DNA of 64,000 bases from Marinobacter pelagius (GTDB taxonomy: Bacteria > Pseudomonadota > Gammaproteobacteria > Pseudomonadales > Oleiphilaceae). Under the pieces are notes generated by a model that did no database searches, was not told the DNA's origin, and worked only from the letters and a program-made list of their open reading frames with translations. The position numbers were made by a program, and so were the translations under genes. This document shows positions 39,202-49,563 of the stretch, in pieces (the stretch's first letter is position 1; each line of letters starts with the position of its first letter). The stretch is taken from contig NZ_QNRO01000013.1 in NCBI RefSeq assembly GCF_003315345.1, positions 1 to 64,000 of the forward strand, read 5' to 3'.

Positions 39202-40590
39202 TTGACCCCCTCCTTCCAGGATTCCCAGCCTCTTTCCGGTGACGCGGGCAATCTGCGCCCGACACGGGCCCTGAGTGTCAGCGAACTCAATCACCAGGCC
39301 AGGCACCTGCTGGAATCCAGTTTCATGCAGGTCTGGGTGGAAGGCGAGCTTTCCAGCTTCTCACGCCCCTCCTCCGGCCACTGGTACTTCTCCCTGAAAG
39401 ACCGCAAATGCCAGGTCCGGTGCGCCATGTTCCGGGGTTTCAACCAAAGGGTCCGGGCCATTCCGAAGGAAGGCGACCAGGTCCGTATCCGCGGGAAAGT
39501 GACCCTGTACGAGAGCCGGGGCGACTTCCAGATCATTGTTGAACACATCGAGCCGGCCGGACTGGGCGCCCTGCAGCAGGCCTTCGAGGAACTGAAGCGC
39601 AAGCTCCAGGCCGAAGGGCTGTTCGAGGCGGCCCGCAAGAAGCCGATTCCGGCCCTGCCCCGGCATATCGGGGTTGTCACCTCGCCGACCGGCGCTGCCA
39701 TCCATGACATCCTGACGGTGCTTTCACGCCGGTGCCCGGCCATCCCTGTCACTCTTTACCCGACCGCCGTGCAGGGAAAGGCTGCGACCAGCGATATCGT
39801 CCGGGCCATCGAGCAGGCCCAGAGCCATGGTGTTGCGGATGTCCTGATCATCGGGCGTGGCGGTGGCTCCCTCGAGGATCTCTGGTGCTTCAACGAGGAA
39901 GCGGTCGCCCGGGCCATTGCGGCCTGCCGGATTCCGACGGTAAGCGCCGTCGGCCATGAAGTGGATGTGACCATCGCCGATTTCGTGGCGGACCTTCGGG
40001 CCCCGACCCCGTCGGCCGCTGCGGAAAAAATCTCCCCGGACCAGAGCCAATGGCTGAGGCAACTCGCCGAGCAGGAGCTTCGGCTTGCCAATGCCGCACG
40101 GCGGGCCCTGAAACGCCTGTCAGTGCAACTGGAACACCTGGCCGCACGGCTGCGGGATCCCCGCCGGGAGCTGCAGGAGAAAGCCCAGCGCATGGATGAC
40201 CTGGAGCTTCGGCTGGGTAAGGCGATGAAGCAGAAGCTGGAGCGCTGGGATGTGCGCACCGGGCATCTCGCCCAGAGGCTGGCCATGCAGTCTCCGCAGA
40301 AACAGCTGACCACCAGCCGTGAGGCCCTCGGCCGGATCGAGGAGCGGCTGTTTGCAGCAACCCGGCTGAGCATCCGGCAGCAACGGGACCGCATGGAACA
40401 CCTCGCCCAGACCCTGAATGTGGTCAGCCCGCTCGCCACCCTGGGCCGGGGCTACGCCATTGTCCGGGGGCCGGCCGGCGACATCATCCGGGATGCAGAC
40501 AACCTCTCATCTGGTGACCGGGTTTCGGCCCGGGTGGCGAGAGGCGAGATCGAGGCCGAAGTGACGTCCGTCAAATCAGGCCCGGAATAA
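39202..40590 (+). CDS. xseA: Exodeoxyribonuclease VII large subunit
   Basis: 462 residues. An N-terminal OB domain ([23 protein letters not shown] split across ~30-55) precedes the catalytic core with [27 protein letters not shown] and SAVGHEVD. A long coiled-coil tail follows (~260-400). It degrades single-stranded DNA. The start is a TTG at 39202 with GGAG upstream. The xseB partner is not in the window. It is divergent from guaB. Confidence 0.96.
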   Translation: MTPSFQDSQPLSGDAGNLRPTRALSVSELNHQARHLLESSFMQVWVEGELSSFSRPSSGHWYFSLKDRKCQVRCAMFRGFNQRVRAIPKEGDQVRIRGKVTLYESRGDFQIIVEHIEPAGLGALQQAFEELKRKLQAEGLFEAARKKPIPALPRHIGVVTSPTGAAIHDILTVLSRRCPAIPVTLYPTAVQGKAATSDIVRAIEQAQSHGVADVLIIGRGGGSLEDLWCFNEEAVARAIAACRIPTVSAVGHEVDVTIADFVADLRAPTPSAAAEKISPDQSQWLRQLAEQELRLANAARRALKRLSVQLEHLAARLRDPRRELQEKAQRMDDLELRLGKAMKQKLERWDVRTGHLAQRLAMQSPQKQLTTSREALGRIEERLFAATRLSIRQQRDRMEHLAQTLNVVSPLATLGRGYAIVRGPAGDIIRDADNLSSGDRVSARVARGEIEAEVTSVKSGPE

Positions 40591-40707
40591 CATGTTGCAA
40601 AGCCCTTACTAAGCCTATGGTCTACTAGTCCATAAACTCAAAGTGCCTAAAGTTGTGTCAATACGTACAAACAACACAAAAATAACAGGCACCAAGAGGT
40701 GGAATCT

Positions 40708-42582
40708 ATGGACTACAATTCCGAATTCCGGCGCTCGATCGACCAGCGTGACGAATTCTGGCAAGAGCATGCCAACCAGATTGACTGGATCGAAGCGCCG
40801 AAGACCATCTGGCAGCCAAAGGACAATGGCCATGGCGAATGGTTTCCTGATGGCGTCCTCAACACCAGCGACGTTGCACTGGATGCGAACATACGTGCCG
40901 GCCGGGGCGATCAGAAAGCCCTGATCTACGACTCCCCGGTTACCAATACCCAGCAATCCTGGACCTACAACGAACTCACCGCCGAGGTTGCCCGTTTTGC
41001 CGGTGCTTTGAAGGCTAACAGCATCTCCAAGGGGGATCGGGTCATCATCTACATGCCGATGATTCCCCAGGCCGTGGTGGCCATGCTGGGCTGTGCCCGT
41101 ATCGGCGCCATTCATTCTGTGGTCTTCGGCGGCTTTGCTGCCCACGAGCTGGCGGTGCGTATCGAAGACGCCGAACCCAAGGCCCTGATCACCGCCTCCT
41201 GCGGCATCGAAGTCAACCGGGTTATCGAATACAAGCCGCTGGTGGACAAGGCGATCGAGCAGTCCAGCCACAAGCCGGACCTGTGCGTGGTGTACCAGCG
41301 CCCCCAGGCCCAGGCTGACATGCAGGATGGCCGCGACCTTGACTGGGAAGCGGTCATGGAAGGCGCCGAACCGGCCGATCCAGTCCCAGTCAAATCAACG
41401 GATCCGCTTTACATCCTCTACACCTCCGGCACCACGGGTAAACCCAAGGGTGTGGTGCGGGACAATGGCGGCCACGCCGTCGCCCTCAAATACAGCATGA
41501 AACTGGTGTACGACGCCAACCCCGGCGATGTTTACTGGGCCGCGTCAGACGTTGGCTGGGTCGTGGGTCACAGCTATATCGTGTACGGCCCGCTGTTTGC
41601 CGGCTGCACCACCATCCTGTACGAAGGCAAACCGGTCAAAACCCCGGATGCCGGCGCCTTCTGGCGCGTGGTACAGGACCATGGCGTGAACCTGCTGTTC
41701 ACTGCCCCCACGGCATTCCGCGCAGTGCGCAAGGAAGACCCCGAAGCGGACGAGCTGAACAAGTACGACGTCAGCTCCCTCAAGCGGATCTTCCTGGCCG
41801 GGGAGCGACTGGACCCACCGACCTACGAATGGCTGAAAGAGCACACCGGCCTGCCCATCCTTGATCACTGGTGGCAGACCGAAACCGGCTGGGCCATCTG
41901 CTGTAACCCGGTGGGCATCGAGATGATGGAAACCAAACCCGGCTCCGCTACCGTACCCTCCCCGGGCTACGACGTTCGGGTTGTGGACATGAATGGCAGC
42001 CAGGTTGCCTCCGGGGAGCAGGGCCAGGTCGCGGTCAAGCTGCCGCTGCCGCCGGGCTGCATGATGACGGTCTGGGGTGATGACGAACGTTTCCGCAAGA
42101 CCTACCTCGATCCGATCAAAGGCTACTACAGCTCCGGTGACGGTGGCTTCATTGATGACGACGGCTACGTGTTCATCATGGGCCGGACCGATGACGTCAT
42201 CAACGTTGCGGGCCACCGTCTATCCACCGGCGAAATGGAAGAAGTGGTGGCATCCCATCCGGCTGTGGCCGAGTGCTGCGTGGTGGGTGCCCATGATGAG
42301 CTGAAGGGCCAGGTACCCATTGGCCTGGTGCTGATCAAGGACGGAGCCACCATCGATCACGATGAGCTGGAAGAAGAGCTGGTTGAAATGGTGCGCGACA
42401 AGATCGGCGCCATTGCCTGCTTCCGCCGGGCGATGGTGGTCGAGCGGCTGCCCAAGACCCGGTCCGGCAAGATTCTGCGCCGGGTGATCCGCCAGATTGC
42501 CGACGGTGAGGACTACACGGTTCCCAGCACCATAGATGATCCAGCCATCCTGGAAGAAATCAGCCAGCAGTTCCGCTCCTGA
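40708..42582 (+). CDS. prpE: Propionyl-CoA synthetase (PrpE-type acyl-CoA ligase)
   Basis: 624 residues. The AMP-binding motif is YTSGTTGKPKGVV, followed by RDNGGH, a variant typical of PrpE rather than of Acs. Later motifs are DHWWQTETGW and the acetylatable Lys region KTRSGKILRR. It activates propionate (and probably acetate) to acyl-CoA. The ATG at 40708 has AGGTGG upstream; a GTG three codons earlier is possible. No prpBCD genes are near. A short dyad (TTGTGT at 40653, ACACAA at 40674) lies upstream. Confidence 0.88.
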   Translation: MDYNSEFRRSIDQRDEFWQEHANQIDWIEAPKTIWQPKDNGHGEWFPDGVLNTSDVALDANIRAGRGDQKALIYDSPVTNTQQSWTYNELTAEVARFAGALKANSISKGDRVIIYMPMIPQAVVAMLGCARIGAIHSVVFGGFAAHELAVRIEDAEPKALITASCGIEVNRVIEYKPLVDKAIEQSSHKPDLCVVYQRPQAQADMQDGRDLDWEAVMEGAEPADPVPVKSTDPLYILYTSGTTGKPKGVVRDNGGHAVALKYSMKLVYDANPGDVYWAASDVGWVVGHSYIVYGPLFAGCTTILYEGKPVKTPDAGAFWRVVQDHGVNLLFTAPTAFRAVRKEDPEADELNKYDVSSLKRIFLAGERLDPPTYEWLKEHTGLPILDHWWQTETGWAICCNPVGIEMMETKPGSATVPSPGYDVRVVDMNGSQVASGEQGQVAVKLPLPPGCMMTVWGDDERFRKTYLDPIKGYYSSGDGGFIDDDGYVFIMGRTDDVINVAGHRLSTGEMEEVVASHPAVAECCVVGAHDELKGQVPIGLVLIKDGATIDHDELEEELVEMVRDKIGAIACFRRAMVVERLPKTRSGKILRRVIRQIADGEDYTVPSTIDDPAILEEISQQFRS

Positions 42583-42599
42583 GCATTCCGCTAGCAAAC

Positions 42600-42635
42600 A
42601 TCGTGGCCGGCCAACTGAAAGTGGCCGGCCACGAT
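42600..42635 (+). terminator. Strong 14-bp hairpin downstream of prpE
   Basis: The arms 42600-42613 and 42622-42635 (core GTGGCCGGCCA) are perfect complements around an 8-nt loop. No T-run follows, so it could be a 3'-stabilising hairpin rather than a strict terminator. The rest of the gap 42583-42896 is the cold-shock promoter and leader. Confidence 0.55.
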
Positions 42636-42703
42636 AGCTCTTCACCTGTCACTTTTCTGTCAAATCCTTGTTTTTAAAACGAATAAAAGCTTCAAAAAAA
42701 GCG

Positions 42704-42731
42704 TTGACGCTCCCGAAACTCGGTCTATACT
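42704..42731 (+). promoter_or_regulatory. Sigma-70 promoter of the cold-shock gene
   Basis: TTGACG (42704-42709) and TATACT (42726-42731) are separated by 16 bp. They leave a leader of about 160 nt before the ATG, a length typical of temperature-responsive csp mRNAs. Confidence 0.75.
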
Positions 42732-42896
42732 GAAATTGCTGTGAAAATACAGCGGTATTTAGTGAATGCGTTACAACGTCGTGCCTCCGTGCTTTTCGTT
42801 GCCCCTTCTCTCAGTACTCTCTGGATTTCTCAGCACAGTTCCATATGGAATTCGAAGGTCCCGTGAGGGCAAATTTTAGAAAGACAGGAAAGATCA

Positions 42897-43106
42897 ATGT
42901 CCGATACAAAAACCGGCCACGTGAAGTGGTTCAATGAGTCCAAGGGCTTTGGCTTTATCGCTCAGGACGGTGGCAGTGACGTATTTGTTCACTACAGTGC
43001 AATCAACGCTTCCGGTTTCCGTACCCTGACCGAAGGTCAGCAGGTACAGTTCACCGTAACTCAGGGCCCGAAAGGCCCGCAGGCGGAAAACGTAACGCCG
43101 GTGTAA
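42897..43106 (+). CDS. CspA-family cold-shock protein
   Basis: 69 residues forming a single cold-shock domain. RNP1 is KGFGFIAQ and RNP2 is VFVHYS. It binds single-stranded RNA/DNA and acts as an RNA chaperone. AGGAAAG lies before the ATG, and a long leader and a strong terminator frame it as a single-gene unit. Which csp paralogue it is cannot be told. Confidence 0.96.
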   Translation: MSDTKTGHVKWFNESKGFGFIAQDGGSDVFVHYSAINASGFRTLTEGQQVQFTVTQGPKGPQAENVTPV

Positions 43107-43153
43107 CCGGGTTAAGTGGACCGTTCCTTGCCCCTCACGGGCATTGGAAACGT

Positions 43154-43184
43154 AATAAGCCGGCATCATGCCGGCTTATTTTTT
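43154..43184 (+). terminator. Rho-independent terminator of the cold-shock gene
   Basis: AATAAGCCGG pairs with CCGGCTTATT around CATCATG, with a run of T directly after. It probably serves both this gene and the convergent leuA, whose stop is at 43202. Confidence 0.9.
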
Positions 43185-43201
43185 ACCTTCGATTTCTTTC
43201 C

Positions 43202-44896
43202 TCAGGCGTCAGCCAATTCGGCGGTCTTTTTCGCAGAGGGCATATCGGTTCCGACAGCCTGGGCGACGGCGGAGAACAGCGCCTGCAGGGTGGCTGACGT
43301 GGTGTCCTCGGCGAGAGCCGCCGCACTGCAGTGCTGACCATTCACCGTCAGGCGAATACACGCCAGGGCATTGGCATTGGTCCCCTCGCCCAGTGCGAAC
43401 TCGTCATAGGCCTCAACCGCAATGGTAATACCGAAGCGGTTCTCGAGGGCCTCGGAGACCGCCTCTACGGCGCCCAGACCACGACCTTCCAGTCGAACCA
43501 GCGAGGCATCACCGCCCACGACCACGTCGGCCCGCACCCCTTCGTCATCCCGGTGAAGATCGTAGGAACGCAGTTCCCAATCGGCATGCACCTTCAGGTA
43601 CCGGTCCTCAAACAGGCGGTGAATGGTGTGTGAGTCGATTTCCCCACCTTCAGTCTCCGCCTCACGCTGGACCACCTTGCTGAACTCGATCTGCAACCAC
43701 CGGGGCAGACTGATGTCGTAGTCCCGCTCCAGCACGTAGGCAACGCCACCCTTGCCGGACTGGCTGTTGATACGTACCACTTCCTCATAGCGCCGACCGA
43801 CATCGAACGGATCGATTGGCAGATAGGCAACGTTCCAGACATCGCCATCCTTCCGGCGTGCCAGGCACTTGCGGATCGCGTCCTGATGACTGCCGGAGAA
43901 TGCGGTGAATACCAGTTCGCCCGCATAGGGATGGCGCGGGTGCGTGGAAATTTCCGTACAGGCTTCGACCACTTCCGTGATCTCTGCCATACCGGACAGA
44001 TCCAGGGTCGGGTCGATGCCCTGGGAATACAGGTTCATGGCCATGGTGACCAGGTCCATATTGCCGGTACGCTCACCATTACCCATCAGGGTACCCTCGA
44101 CACGATCGGCACCCGCCATCACCGCCAGCTCGGCAGCGGCCACGGCACAACCCCGGTCATTGTGGGTATGCACGCTGATGCTGATGTGCTTCCGGCGCTG
44201 AATGTTGTCACAGATCCACTCGATCTGGTCGGCAAAGATATTCGGGGTTGCCATTTCCACGGTCGCCGGCAGGTTGATGATCACTGGCTGGCCCTGATCC
44301 GGGCGCCACACCTCGGTGACCGCATCGATGACCTCCGCGGCGAAGTCCAGCTCGGTTCCGGTGAAGCTTTCCGGAGAATACTGGAAGGTCCAGTCGGTGT
44401 CGGGATAACGGGTTGCAATGTCCTTCACCAGCTTAGCGCCATTGACGGCGATGTCCCGGATACCGTCACGATCCAGACCGAATACCTGCTCACGCTGGAC
44501 CGTCGAGGTGGAATTGTAGACATGTACGATAGCGCGCTTGGCACCCTCCAGAGCCTGGTAGGTGCGCTCGATCAGCTCCGGGCGCGCCTGGGTCAGAACC
44601 TGGATCTTGACGTCGTCAGGAATCCGGTTTTCCTCAATCAGTTTGCGGCAGAAATCAAAGTCCGGCTGACTGGCGGCCGGAAAACCGATTTCGATTTCCT
44701 TGAAGCCGAGCTTGACCAGCAAATCAAACAGTCGCTGCTTCTGGGCAACAGACATCGGCTTGACCAGCGCCTGGTTACCATCCCGCAGGTCTACCGCGCA
44801 CCAGGTGGGAGCCTTTTCGATCACCTTGTCCGGCCAGCGACGGTCGGTCTTGGCGATCGGCTTGAATGCCATATATTTGCGATGATCAAAAGCCAT
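43202..44896 (-). CDS. leuA: 2-isopropylmalate synthase (long type)
   Basis: 564 residues. The catalytic barrel has DLRDGNQAL near the N-terminus and the metal-binding VHTHNDRGCAV. The C-terminal regulatory domain (~430-560) is the leucine-feedback module. The length and start (KYMAFKPIAKTDRRWPDK) match the Pseudomonas-type long LeuA, unlike the ~520-residue enteric form. It condenses 2-oxoisovalerate with acetyl-CoA. It is divergent from the Lrp-family gene over 145 bp. Confidence 0.95.
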   Translation of the reverse strand: MAFDHRKYMAFKPIAKTDRRWPDKVIEKAPTWCAVDLRDGNQALVKPMSVAQKQRLFDLLVKLGFKEIEIGFPAASQPDFDFCRKLIEENRIPDDVKIQVLTQARPELIERTYQALEGAKRAIVHVYNSTSTVQREQVFGLDRDGIRDIAVNGAKLVKDIATRYPDTDWTFQYSPESFTGTELDFAAEVIDAVTEVWRPDQGQPVIINLPATVEMATPNIFADQIEWICDNIQRRKHISISVHTHNDRGCAVAAAELAVMAGADRVEGTLMGNGERTGNMDLVTMAMNLYSQGIDPTLDLSGMAEITEVVEACTEISTHPRHPYAGELVFTAFSGSHQDAIRKCLARRKDGDVWNVAYLPIDPFDVGRRYEEVVRINSQSGKGGVAYVLERDYDISLPRWLQIEFSKVVQREAETEGGEIDSHTIHRLFEDRYLKVHADWELRSYDLHRDDEGVRADVVVGGDASLVRLEGRGLGAVEAVSEALENRFGITIAVEAYDEFALGEGTNANALACIRLTVNGQHCSAAALAEDTTSATLQALFSAVAQAVGTDMPSAKKTAELADA

Positions 44897-45041
44897 AGGA
44901 GGATTCCTTTCGATTGCCAGTGGAGTACTTGATTTAGTTACTATGCTAACTCAGTCGATCGGAAATTTGATTGCTATTTCAGGCTTGGAACGGGTAAATT
45001 TGAGCATAAATCACCTTAATTGATGCCAAGGCCGCAACATC

Positions 45042-45539
45042 ATGCTCAAACAACCCAAAGAACTCGTAAAAATTGACAAAACAGACCGGCGGATTCTGGA
45101 GGAACTCCAGAAAGACGGCTCATTGACCAACCAGGAACTGGCAGAAAAGGTAGGACTTTCCCCCTCCCCCTGCCTGAGACGGGTCAAGGCCCTCGAGGAC
45201 GCCGGCGTCATCCTTCGCCGCGCCACGATTCTGGACCACAAGAAGCTGGGGCTCTCGTTAACGGCCATCATCCTGATCGGCATGGACCGGCATACCCCCG
45301 AACGCTTTGCAGCCTTTGAAGAAAAGGTCGCCGGTTACCCGGAGGTCCAGGAGTGCTACCTGATCACGGGGCAGGACGCCGACTACATGCTCAAGGTGGT
45401 GGTGCCGGACATGGACCATTATCACCACTTCCTGCTGAACCACATCACGCGGATCCAGGGGGTCAGTGGCGTCCATTCCAGCTTCGTTCTCAGGCGGGTG
45501 ATAGACAGCACCGCCCTGCCCCTGGGTTACCTGTCCTGA
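45042..45539 (+). CDS. Lrp/AsnC-family transcriptional regulator
   Basis: 165 residues. The N-terminal helix-turn-helix is LTNQELAEKVGLSPSPCLRRV, and the C-terminal ligand-binding RAM domain carries VQECYLITGQDADYMLKV. Many relatives sense leucine or other amino acids. Divergence from leuA makes leuA a natural first target to consider (inference). It ends one base before the end of the convergent TetR gene. Confidence 0.9.
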   Translation: MLKQPKELVKIDKTDRRILEELQKDGSLTNQELAEKVGLSPSPCLRRVKALEDAGVILRRATILDHKKLGLSLTAIILIGMDRHTPERFAAFEEKVAGYPEVQECYLITGQDADYMLKVVVPDMDHYHHFLLNHITRIQGVSGVHSSFVLRRVIDSTALPLGYLS

Positions 45540-45540
45540 G

Positions 45541-46158
45541 TCAGCGGATCAGCTCCCGGACGTAGGCACCCGCCATGCATTTAAGTTCCTCGACCAGTTG
45601 ATGGCCCTGGTCTTCGGGCAGGGTAACGGCGAGACGAAGAATGTTGCCGGCCGAACGTGGCAGCAGAAGGCTGGCCGTCCACCGTCGACCCTCCGGAATA
45701 TGAGGGCATTCTTCCTTCAGGCGCGCGTCCAGGTCCTGGGCGTTGCTGTAGAGTTCCCGCAGGTCCAGCTCACGGAGCTCGGGCATAGCCTCAACACCAC
45801 TCCATATTGCCGAATAGGCCGGCTCGGTCCGGTAGAACTCGTAGAACTGGTCAATCAGAATATCCACGGCTTCGATCAGGCCCAGCTCCGGCAGATGCTT
45901 GCGCAGGGCCTTCTCCATCTTCTCCACGTGCTGTTCGGCGATAGCGTGAACGATCGCAGCCTTGTTGGGAAAGTAGCGATAGAGCGAGGCCAGGGACATA
46001 CCGGATTGCCGGGCAATGGCGGACATGCTGGTGGCATCCACACCGACTTCATCAAATATGGCCGCGGCATGCGACAGGATGGTGTTTACCCGCTCGCGGC
46101 TCCGGGCCTGAACAGGCTGGCGGCGGGGGGCAACATCAACAGTTTCATCAGTCATCAT
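45541..46158 (-). CDS. TetR-family transcriptional regulator
   Basis: About 205 residues. The N-terminal helix-turn-helix is TSMSAIARQSGMSLASLYRYFPNK; the C-terminal half is helical with no recognised ligand motif. The start pair ATGATG at 46155-46158 has AAGG upstream; a longer frame to 46254 lacks support. It is divergent from proS across ~120 bp. The target is unknown. Confidence 0.85.
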   Translation of the reverse strand: MMTDETVDVAPRRQPVQARSRERVNTILSHAAAIFDEVGVDATSMSAIARQSGMSLASLYRYFPNKAAIVHAIAEQHVEKMEKALRKHLPELGLIEAVDILIDQFYEFYRTEPAYSAIWSGVEAMPELRELDLRELYSNAQDLDARLKEECPHIPEGRRWTASLLLPRSAGNILRLAVTLPEDQGHQLVEELKCMAGAYVRELIR

Positions 46159-46281
46159 CTGTACCTTGTCAGGCTGGCTCCGTACAATAACCACCACTTT
46201 ACGACATAATAAGACGCCGGCGGCGAGGATCCGCCTGTCCATTAGTCTAACCATTCTGATTCAAGCCAAACGGAAGAGACA

Positions 46282-48015
46282 ATGCGAGCAAGCCGTTACC
46301 TGATAGCGACCCAGAAAGAGACTCCCGCTGACGCGGAAATTATCAGCCACCAGTTGATGTTACGTGCCGGCATGATCCGCAAGCTCGCAGCCGGCCTGTA
46401 CACCTGGCTGCCGATGGGGCTGCGCAGTTTGCGCAAAGTCGAGCGGATTGTTCGTGAAGAAATGGACAAGAGCGGAGCACAGGAAGTCCTGATGCCCGCG
46501 GTACAGCCGGCGGAACTCTGGCAGGAGTCCGGCCGCTGGACCGAGTACGGTGGCGAGCTGCTGCGTATGAACGACCGCCATGGCCGGGATTTCTGCTTCG
46601 GTCCGACCCACGAGGAAGTCATTACCGACCTGATCCGTAACGAGGTGAAGAGCTACAAGGAACTGCCGGCCAACTTCTACCAGATCCAGACCAAGTTCCG
46701 GGATGAGCGCCGCCCGCGGTTTGGGGTGATGCGCGCCCGCGAGTTCATCATGAAGGACGCCTACTCCTTCCACGTCGACGCGGAGTCTCTGAACGAGACC
46801 TACCAGGTCATGCACCGGACCTATTGCAACATCTTCGACCGTGTGGGGCTGGACTATCGCCCGGTAGAGGCGGACTCAGGCGCCATCGGTGGCAGCGATT
46901 CCCACGAATTCCACGTGCTGGCCTCCTCCGGTGAGGACGACATCGTGTTCAGCACCGAGAGCGATTACGCCGCCAACATCGAGAAGGCGGTGGCCCTTGC
47001 TCCTGCCGGCGATCGTCCCGCGCCGGCCGAGGAGATGAAAGAAGTCCACACCCCCGGCCAACGTACCATTGACGCCATTGCCGAGTTCCTCGGCATAGAC
47101 GCCACCCGCACGGTCAAGACGCTTCTGGTGAAGGGCGAGGAGGACGAAAACGGCCAATCCGGCCTGGTGGCACTCATCCTCCGTGGCGACCACACCCTGA
47201 ACGAGATCAAGGCTGAAAACCTTGCCGGCATTGCCGAGCCACTGACCATGGCCACCGACGAGGAAATCAAGAGCGCGACCGGCTGCGAGCCCGGCTCCAT
47301 CGGCCCCGTGAACCTGTCGGTGCCTGTGATTGTCGATCGCAGTGCCGCTCACCTTGCGGACTTTGTCTGCGGCGCCAACCGGGACGACTATCACCTGACC
47401 GGTGTTAACTGGGAGCGGGATGTACCCCTGGGCCGTGTTGAAGACCTTCGCAATGTGGTTGAAGGCGATCCGAGCCCGGATGGCAAGGGCACCCTGGAGA
47501 TCCGCCGCGGTATCGAGGTGGGCCACATCTTCAAGCTGGGCAACAAGTACAGCAAGGCGATGAACGCCACGGTGTTGGACGAGCATGGCAAAGCCACGGT
47601 CATGGAAATGGGCTGCTACGGTGTCGGTGTTTCCCGGATAGTGGCCGCATCCATCGAGCAGAACCATGACGACAAGGGCATCATCTGGCCGGACGCCATT
47701 GCGCCTTTCGAGGTAGTCATTGTGACCCTGAACGCCCACAAGTCACCGACCGTGGCCGAAGCCGGGGAAAAACTCTACGAACAGTTGCGCCAGGCGGGCT
47801 TCGACGTCCTGCTGGATGACCGTAACGAACGCCCCGGCGTGAAATTTGCGGATATGGAACTGATCGGCATTCCCCACCGTTTCGTGGTTTCCGATCGGGG
47901 TCTGGCGGCAGGCACCCTGGAATACAAGGGCCGCAGGGATGAAGAGAAGCAGGATATCCCGGTCGCCGAAGCCCTGCCCTTCCTGATCAACGCGTCGCCG
48001 CGTAAGGGACTCTGA
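46282..48015 (+). CDS. proS: Prolyl-tRNA synthetase (bacterial type)
   Basis: 577 residues. Class II core motifs are [28 protein letters not shown] and [10 protein letters not shown] YbaK-like editing insertion (~225-400) hydrolyses Ala-tRNA-Pro, and the C-terminal anticodon domain has [22 protein letters not shown] precedes the ATG. It converges on murB with a 20-bp gap. Confidence 0.98.
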   Translation: MRASRYLIATQKETPADAEIISHQLMLRAGMIRKLAAGLYTWLPMGLRSLRKVERIVREEMDKSGAQEVLMPAVQPAELWQESGRWTEYGGELLRMNDRHGRDFCFGPTHEEVITDLIRNEVKSYKELPANFYQIQTKFRDERRPRFGVMRAREFIMKDAYSFHVDAESLNETYQVMHRTYCNIFDRVGLDYRPVEADSGAIGGSDSHEFHVLASSGEDDIVFSTESDYAANIEKAVALAPAGDRPAPAEEMKEVHTPGQRTIDAIAEFLGIDATRTVKTLLVKGEEDENGQSGLVALILRGDHTLNEIKAENLAGIAEPLTMATDEEIKSATGCEPGSIGPVNLSVPVIVDRSAAHLADFVCGANRDDYHLTGVNWERDVPLGRVEDLRNVVEGDPSPDGKGTLEIRRGIEVGHIFKLGNKYSKAMNATVLDEHGKATVMEMGCYGVGVSRIVAASIEQNHDDKGIIWPDAIAPFEVVIVTLNAHKSPTVAEAGEKLYEQLRQAGFDVLLDDRNERPGVKFADMELIGIPHRFVVSDRGLAAGTLEYKGRRDEEKQDIPVAEALPFLINASPRKGL

Positions 48016-48035
48016 GCGCGGCCGTCCCGCGCGGC

Positions 48036-49085
48036 TCAGACTATCGGAGAGAGCCCGGCACCACCGACCACGCCGGGCTCCATCTCCAGAATCACACCGA
48101 AGCGTTTCCGGACCGACTCCCTTATCCGGTCTGCAAGCTCCAGAATATTGCGGCCAGTCCCACCGGCATGGTTGATCAGGACCAGAGCCTGACGGTTGTG
48201 CACGCCTACCCGCGAATCCCGGTAACCTTTCCAGCCACACTGGTCTATCAGCCAGGCCGCGGCAACCTTCACCCCCTGAGCCTGCGGGTAAGCCGGGATA
48301 TCCGGATACTGCTCTTTCAGCCGGCCATAGTCCGTCTCGGTCACTACCGGGTTCTTGAAAAAACTGCCGGCATTGGGAATCTGCCGGGGGTCGGGGAGTT
48401 TGCGTCGGCGAATGGCCATCACTGCCTCGGCTACCGTGAGGGCGTCAGGTTCCCTGTCGGGAAGACTGGCAAGGTACTCCTCCAGGTCGCGATAGCCCAA
48501 CCGGAGGGGTTTGCTGCGTGACAGCCGAAGCCGTATCTCGGTGATCACATAACGGCCGGACTTACGCTTGAACAGACTGTCGCGATAACCAAACCCGCAC
48601 TGGTCGTTGGCCAGACGAAGCCACTTGCCCGTCTCGCGATCAAAGGCGGTTACCGATACCAGGGTGTCGCAAAGTTCCACCCCATAGGCACCGATATTCT
48701 GGACCGGGGCGGCGCCTGCCGTGCCCGGGATCAGGGCCAGGTTCTCTATACCCCGGTAGCCTGACTTTGTCGCGTAGAGCACGGCTTCATGCCAGTTCTC
48801 CCCGGCACCCAGAACCAGGGTGGCCTCGTCTCCCTCGATCTGCTCCCAGTGGCGGCCGCGAATTGCCATATGAATCACCAATCCCGGGAAATCACCGGCG
48901 AACACCAGGTTGCTGCCACCGCCGATAAAGAGAGTGTCCAGACCACGCTCCCGTGCCCACGCCAGGGCATCTTCCAGCAGCTCGGAATCCCTCAGCTCGA
49001 GAAAATACCTGGCCGTGGCCGGAACCTGCAGGGTATTGAACGCCTGCAGATCAACCTGCTCCTGAACGGACACCCGATCCTTCAA
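48036..49085 (-). CDS. murB: UDP-N-acetylenolpyruvoylglucosamine reductase
   Basis: 349 residues. The FAD-binding part has FIGGGSNLVF and ALIPGTAGAAPVQNIGAYG. The catalytic Ser is in NAGSFFKNP, and the C-terminus ends with a type I layout. It makes UDP-MurNAc for peptidoglycan. The start is a TTG at 49085, overlapping the phosphatase stop in TTGA, so translation is probably coupled. Last gene of the comEC-to-murB operon. Confidence 0.96.
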   Translation of the reverse strand: MKDRVSVQEQVDLQAFNTLQVPATARYFLELRDSELLEDALAWARERGLDTLFIGGGSNLVFAGDFPGLVIHMAIRGRHWEQIEGDEATLVLGAGENWHEAVLYATKSGYRGIENLALIPGTAGAAPVQNIGAYGVELCDTLVSVTAFDRETGKWLRLANDQCGFGYRDSLFKRKSGRYVITEIRLRLSRSKPLRLGYRDLEEYLASLPDREPDALTVAEAVMAIRRRKLPDPRQIPNAGSFFKNPVVTETDYGRLKEQYPDIPAYPQAQGVKVAAAWLIDQCGWKGYRDSRVGVHNRQALVLINHAGGTGRNILELADRIRESVRKRFGVILEMEPGVVGGAGLSPIV

Positions 49086-49561
49086 CGCAAACGCCCCCGG
49101 ATCTCGTCAAGAAGCCCCTGACCGGCTTCGTGGATGAGGTCCAGTACGAACTCGAAGCCGTCCTCGCCACCGTAATAGGGGTCCGGTACTTCCTCGTGGT
49201 GGGACTTGCCATAGGAGAGGAACAGCTCCGGAGAAGTACCACCATTCTGGTGCCAGATGTCCTTCACATCGGCCAGGTTCTGGCGATCCATCACCAATAC
49301 ATAGTCGAACCCATCCAGATCGGACTCGATAATCTGGCGCGCCCTGAGGCCACTGATATCAATACCCCGTTTGCGTGCGGCTTCCATTGCCCTGGCATCG
49401 GGTGACTTGCCGACATGCCAGCTGCCGGTGCCGCAGGAATCGATATGGATCCGGTCGGACAACCCGGCCTCCTCCACCAGGGAACGGAAAACGCCCTCGG
49501 CACTGGGAGAACGGCAGATGTTTCCCAGGCAGACAAACAGCACCCGAACGCCATTGCTCAT
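49082..49561 (-). CDS. Low-molecular-weight protein-tyrosine phosphatase
   Basis: About 159 residues. The P-loop is VCLGNICRSPSAEG (Cys-x5-Arg), and the general acid is in DPYYGG. It hydrolyses phosphotyrosine or small aryl phosphates. The ATG at 49561 has GGAGGG upstream and follows the kdsB stop by 2 bp. An upstream frame start at 49591 lies inside kdsB. Its place between kdsB and murB is conserved in Pseudomonas. Confidence 0.93.
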   Translation of the reverse strand: MSNGVRVLFVCLGNICRSPSAEGVFRSLVEEAGLSDRIHIDSCGTGSWHVGKSPDARAMEAARKRGIDISGLRARQIIESDLDGFDYVLVMDRQNLADVKDIWHQNGGTSPELFLSYGKSHHEEVPDPYYGGEDGFEFVLDLIHEAGQGLLDEIRGRLR

Positions 49562-49563
49562 GT

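Noticed and set aside
42600..42635. Perfect hairpin after prpE as a mobile repeat
   Set aside because: Position just after a stop codon and lack of any second copy in the window favour a transcript 3' end.
44897..45041. Leader peptide or T-box attenuator for leuA
   Set aside because: No short frame with a run of Leu codons and no terminator-like stem is present before leuA.
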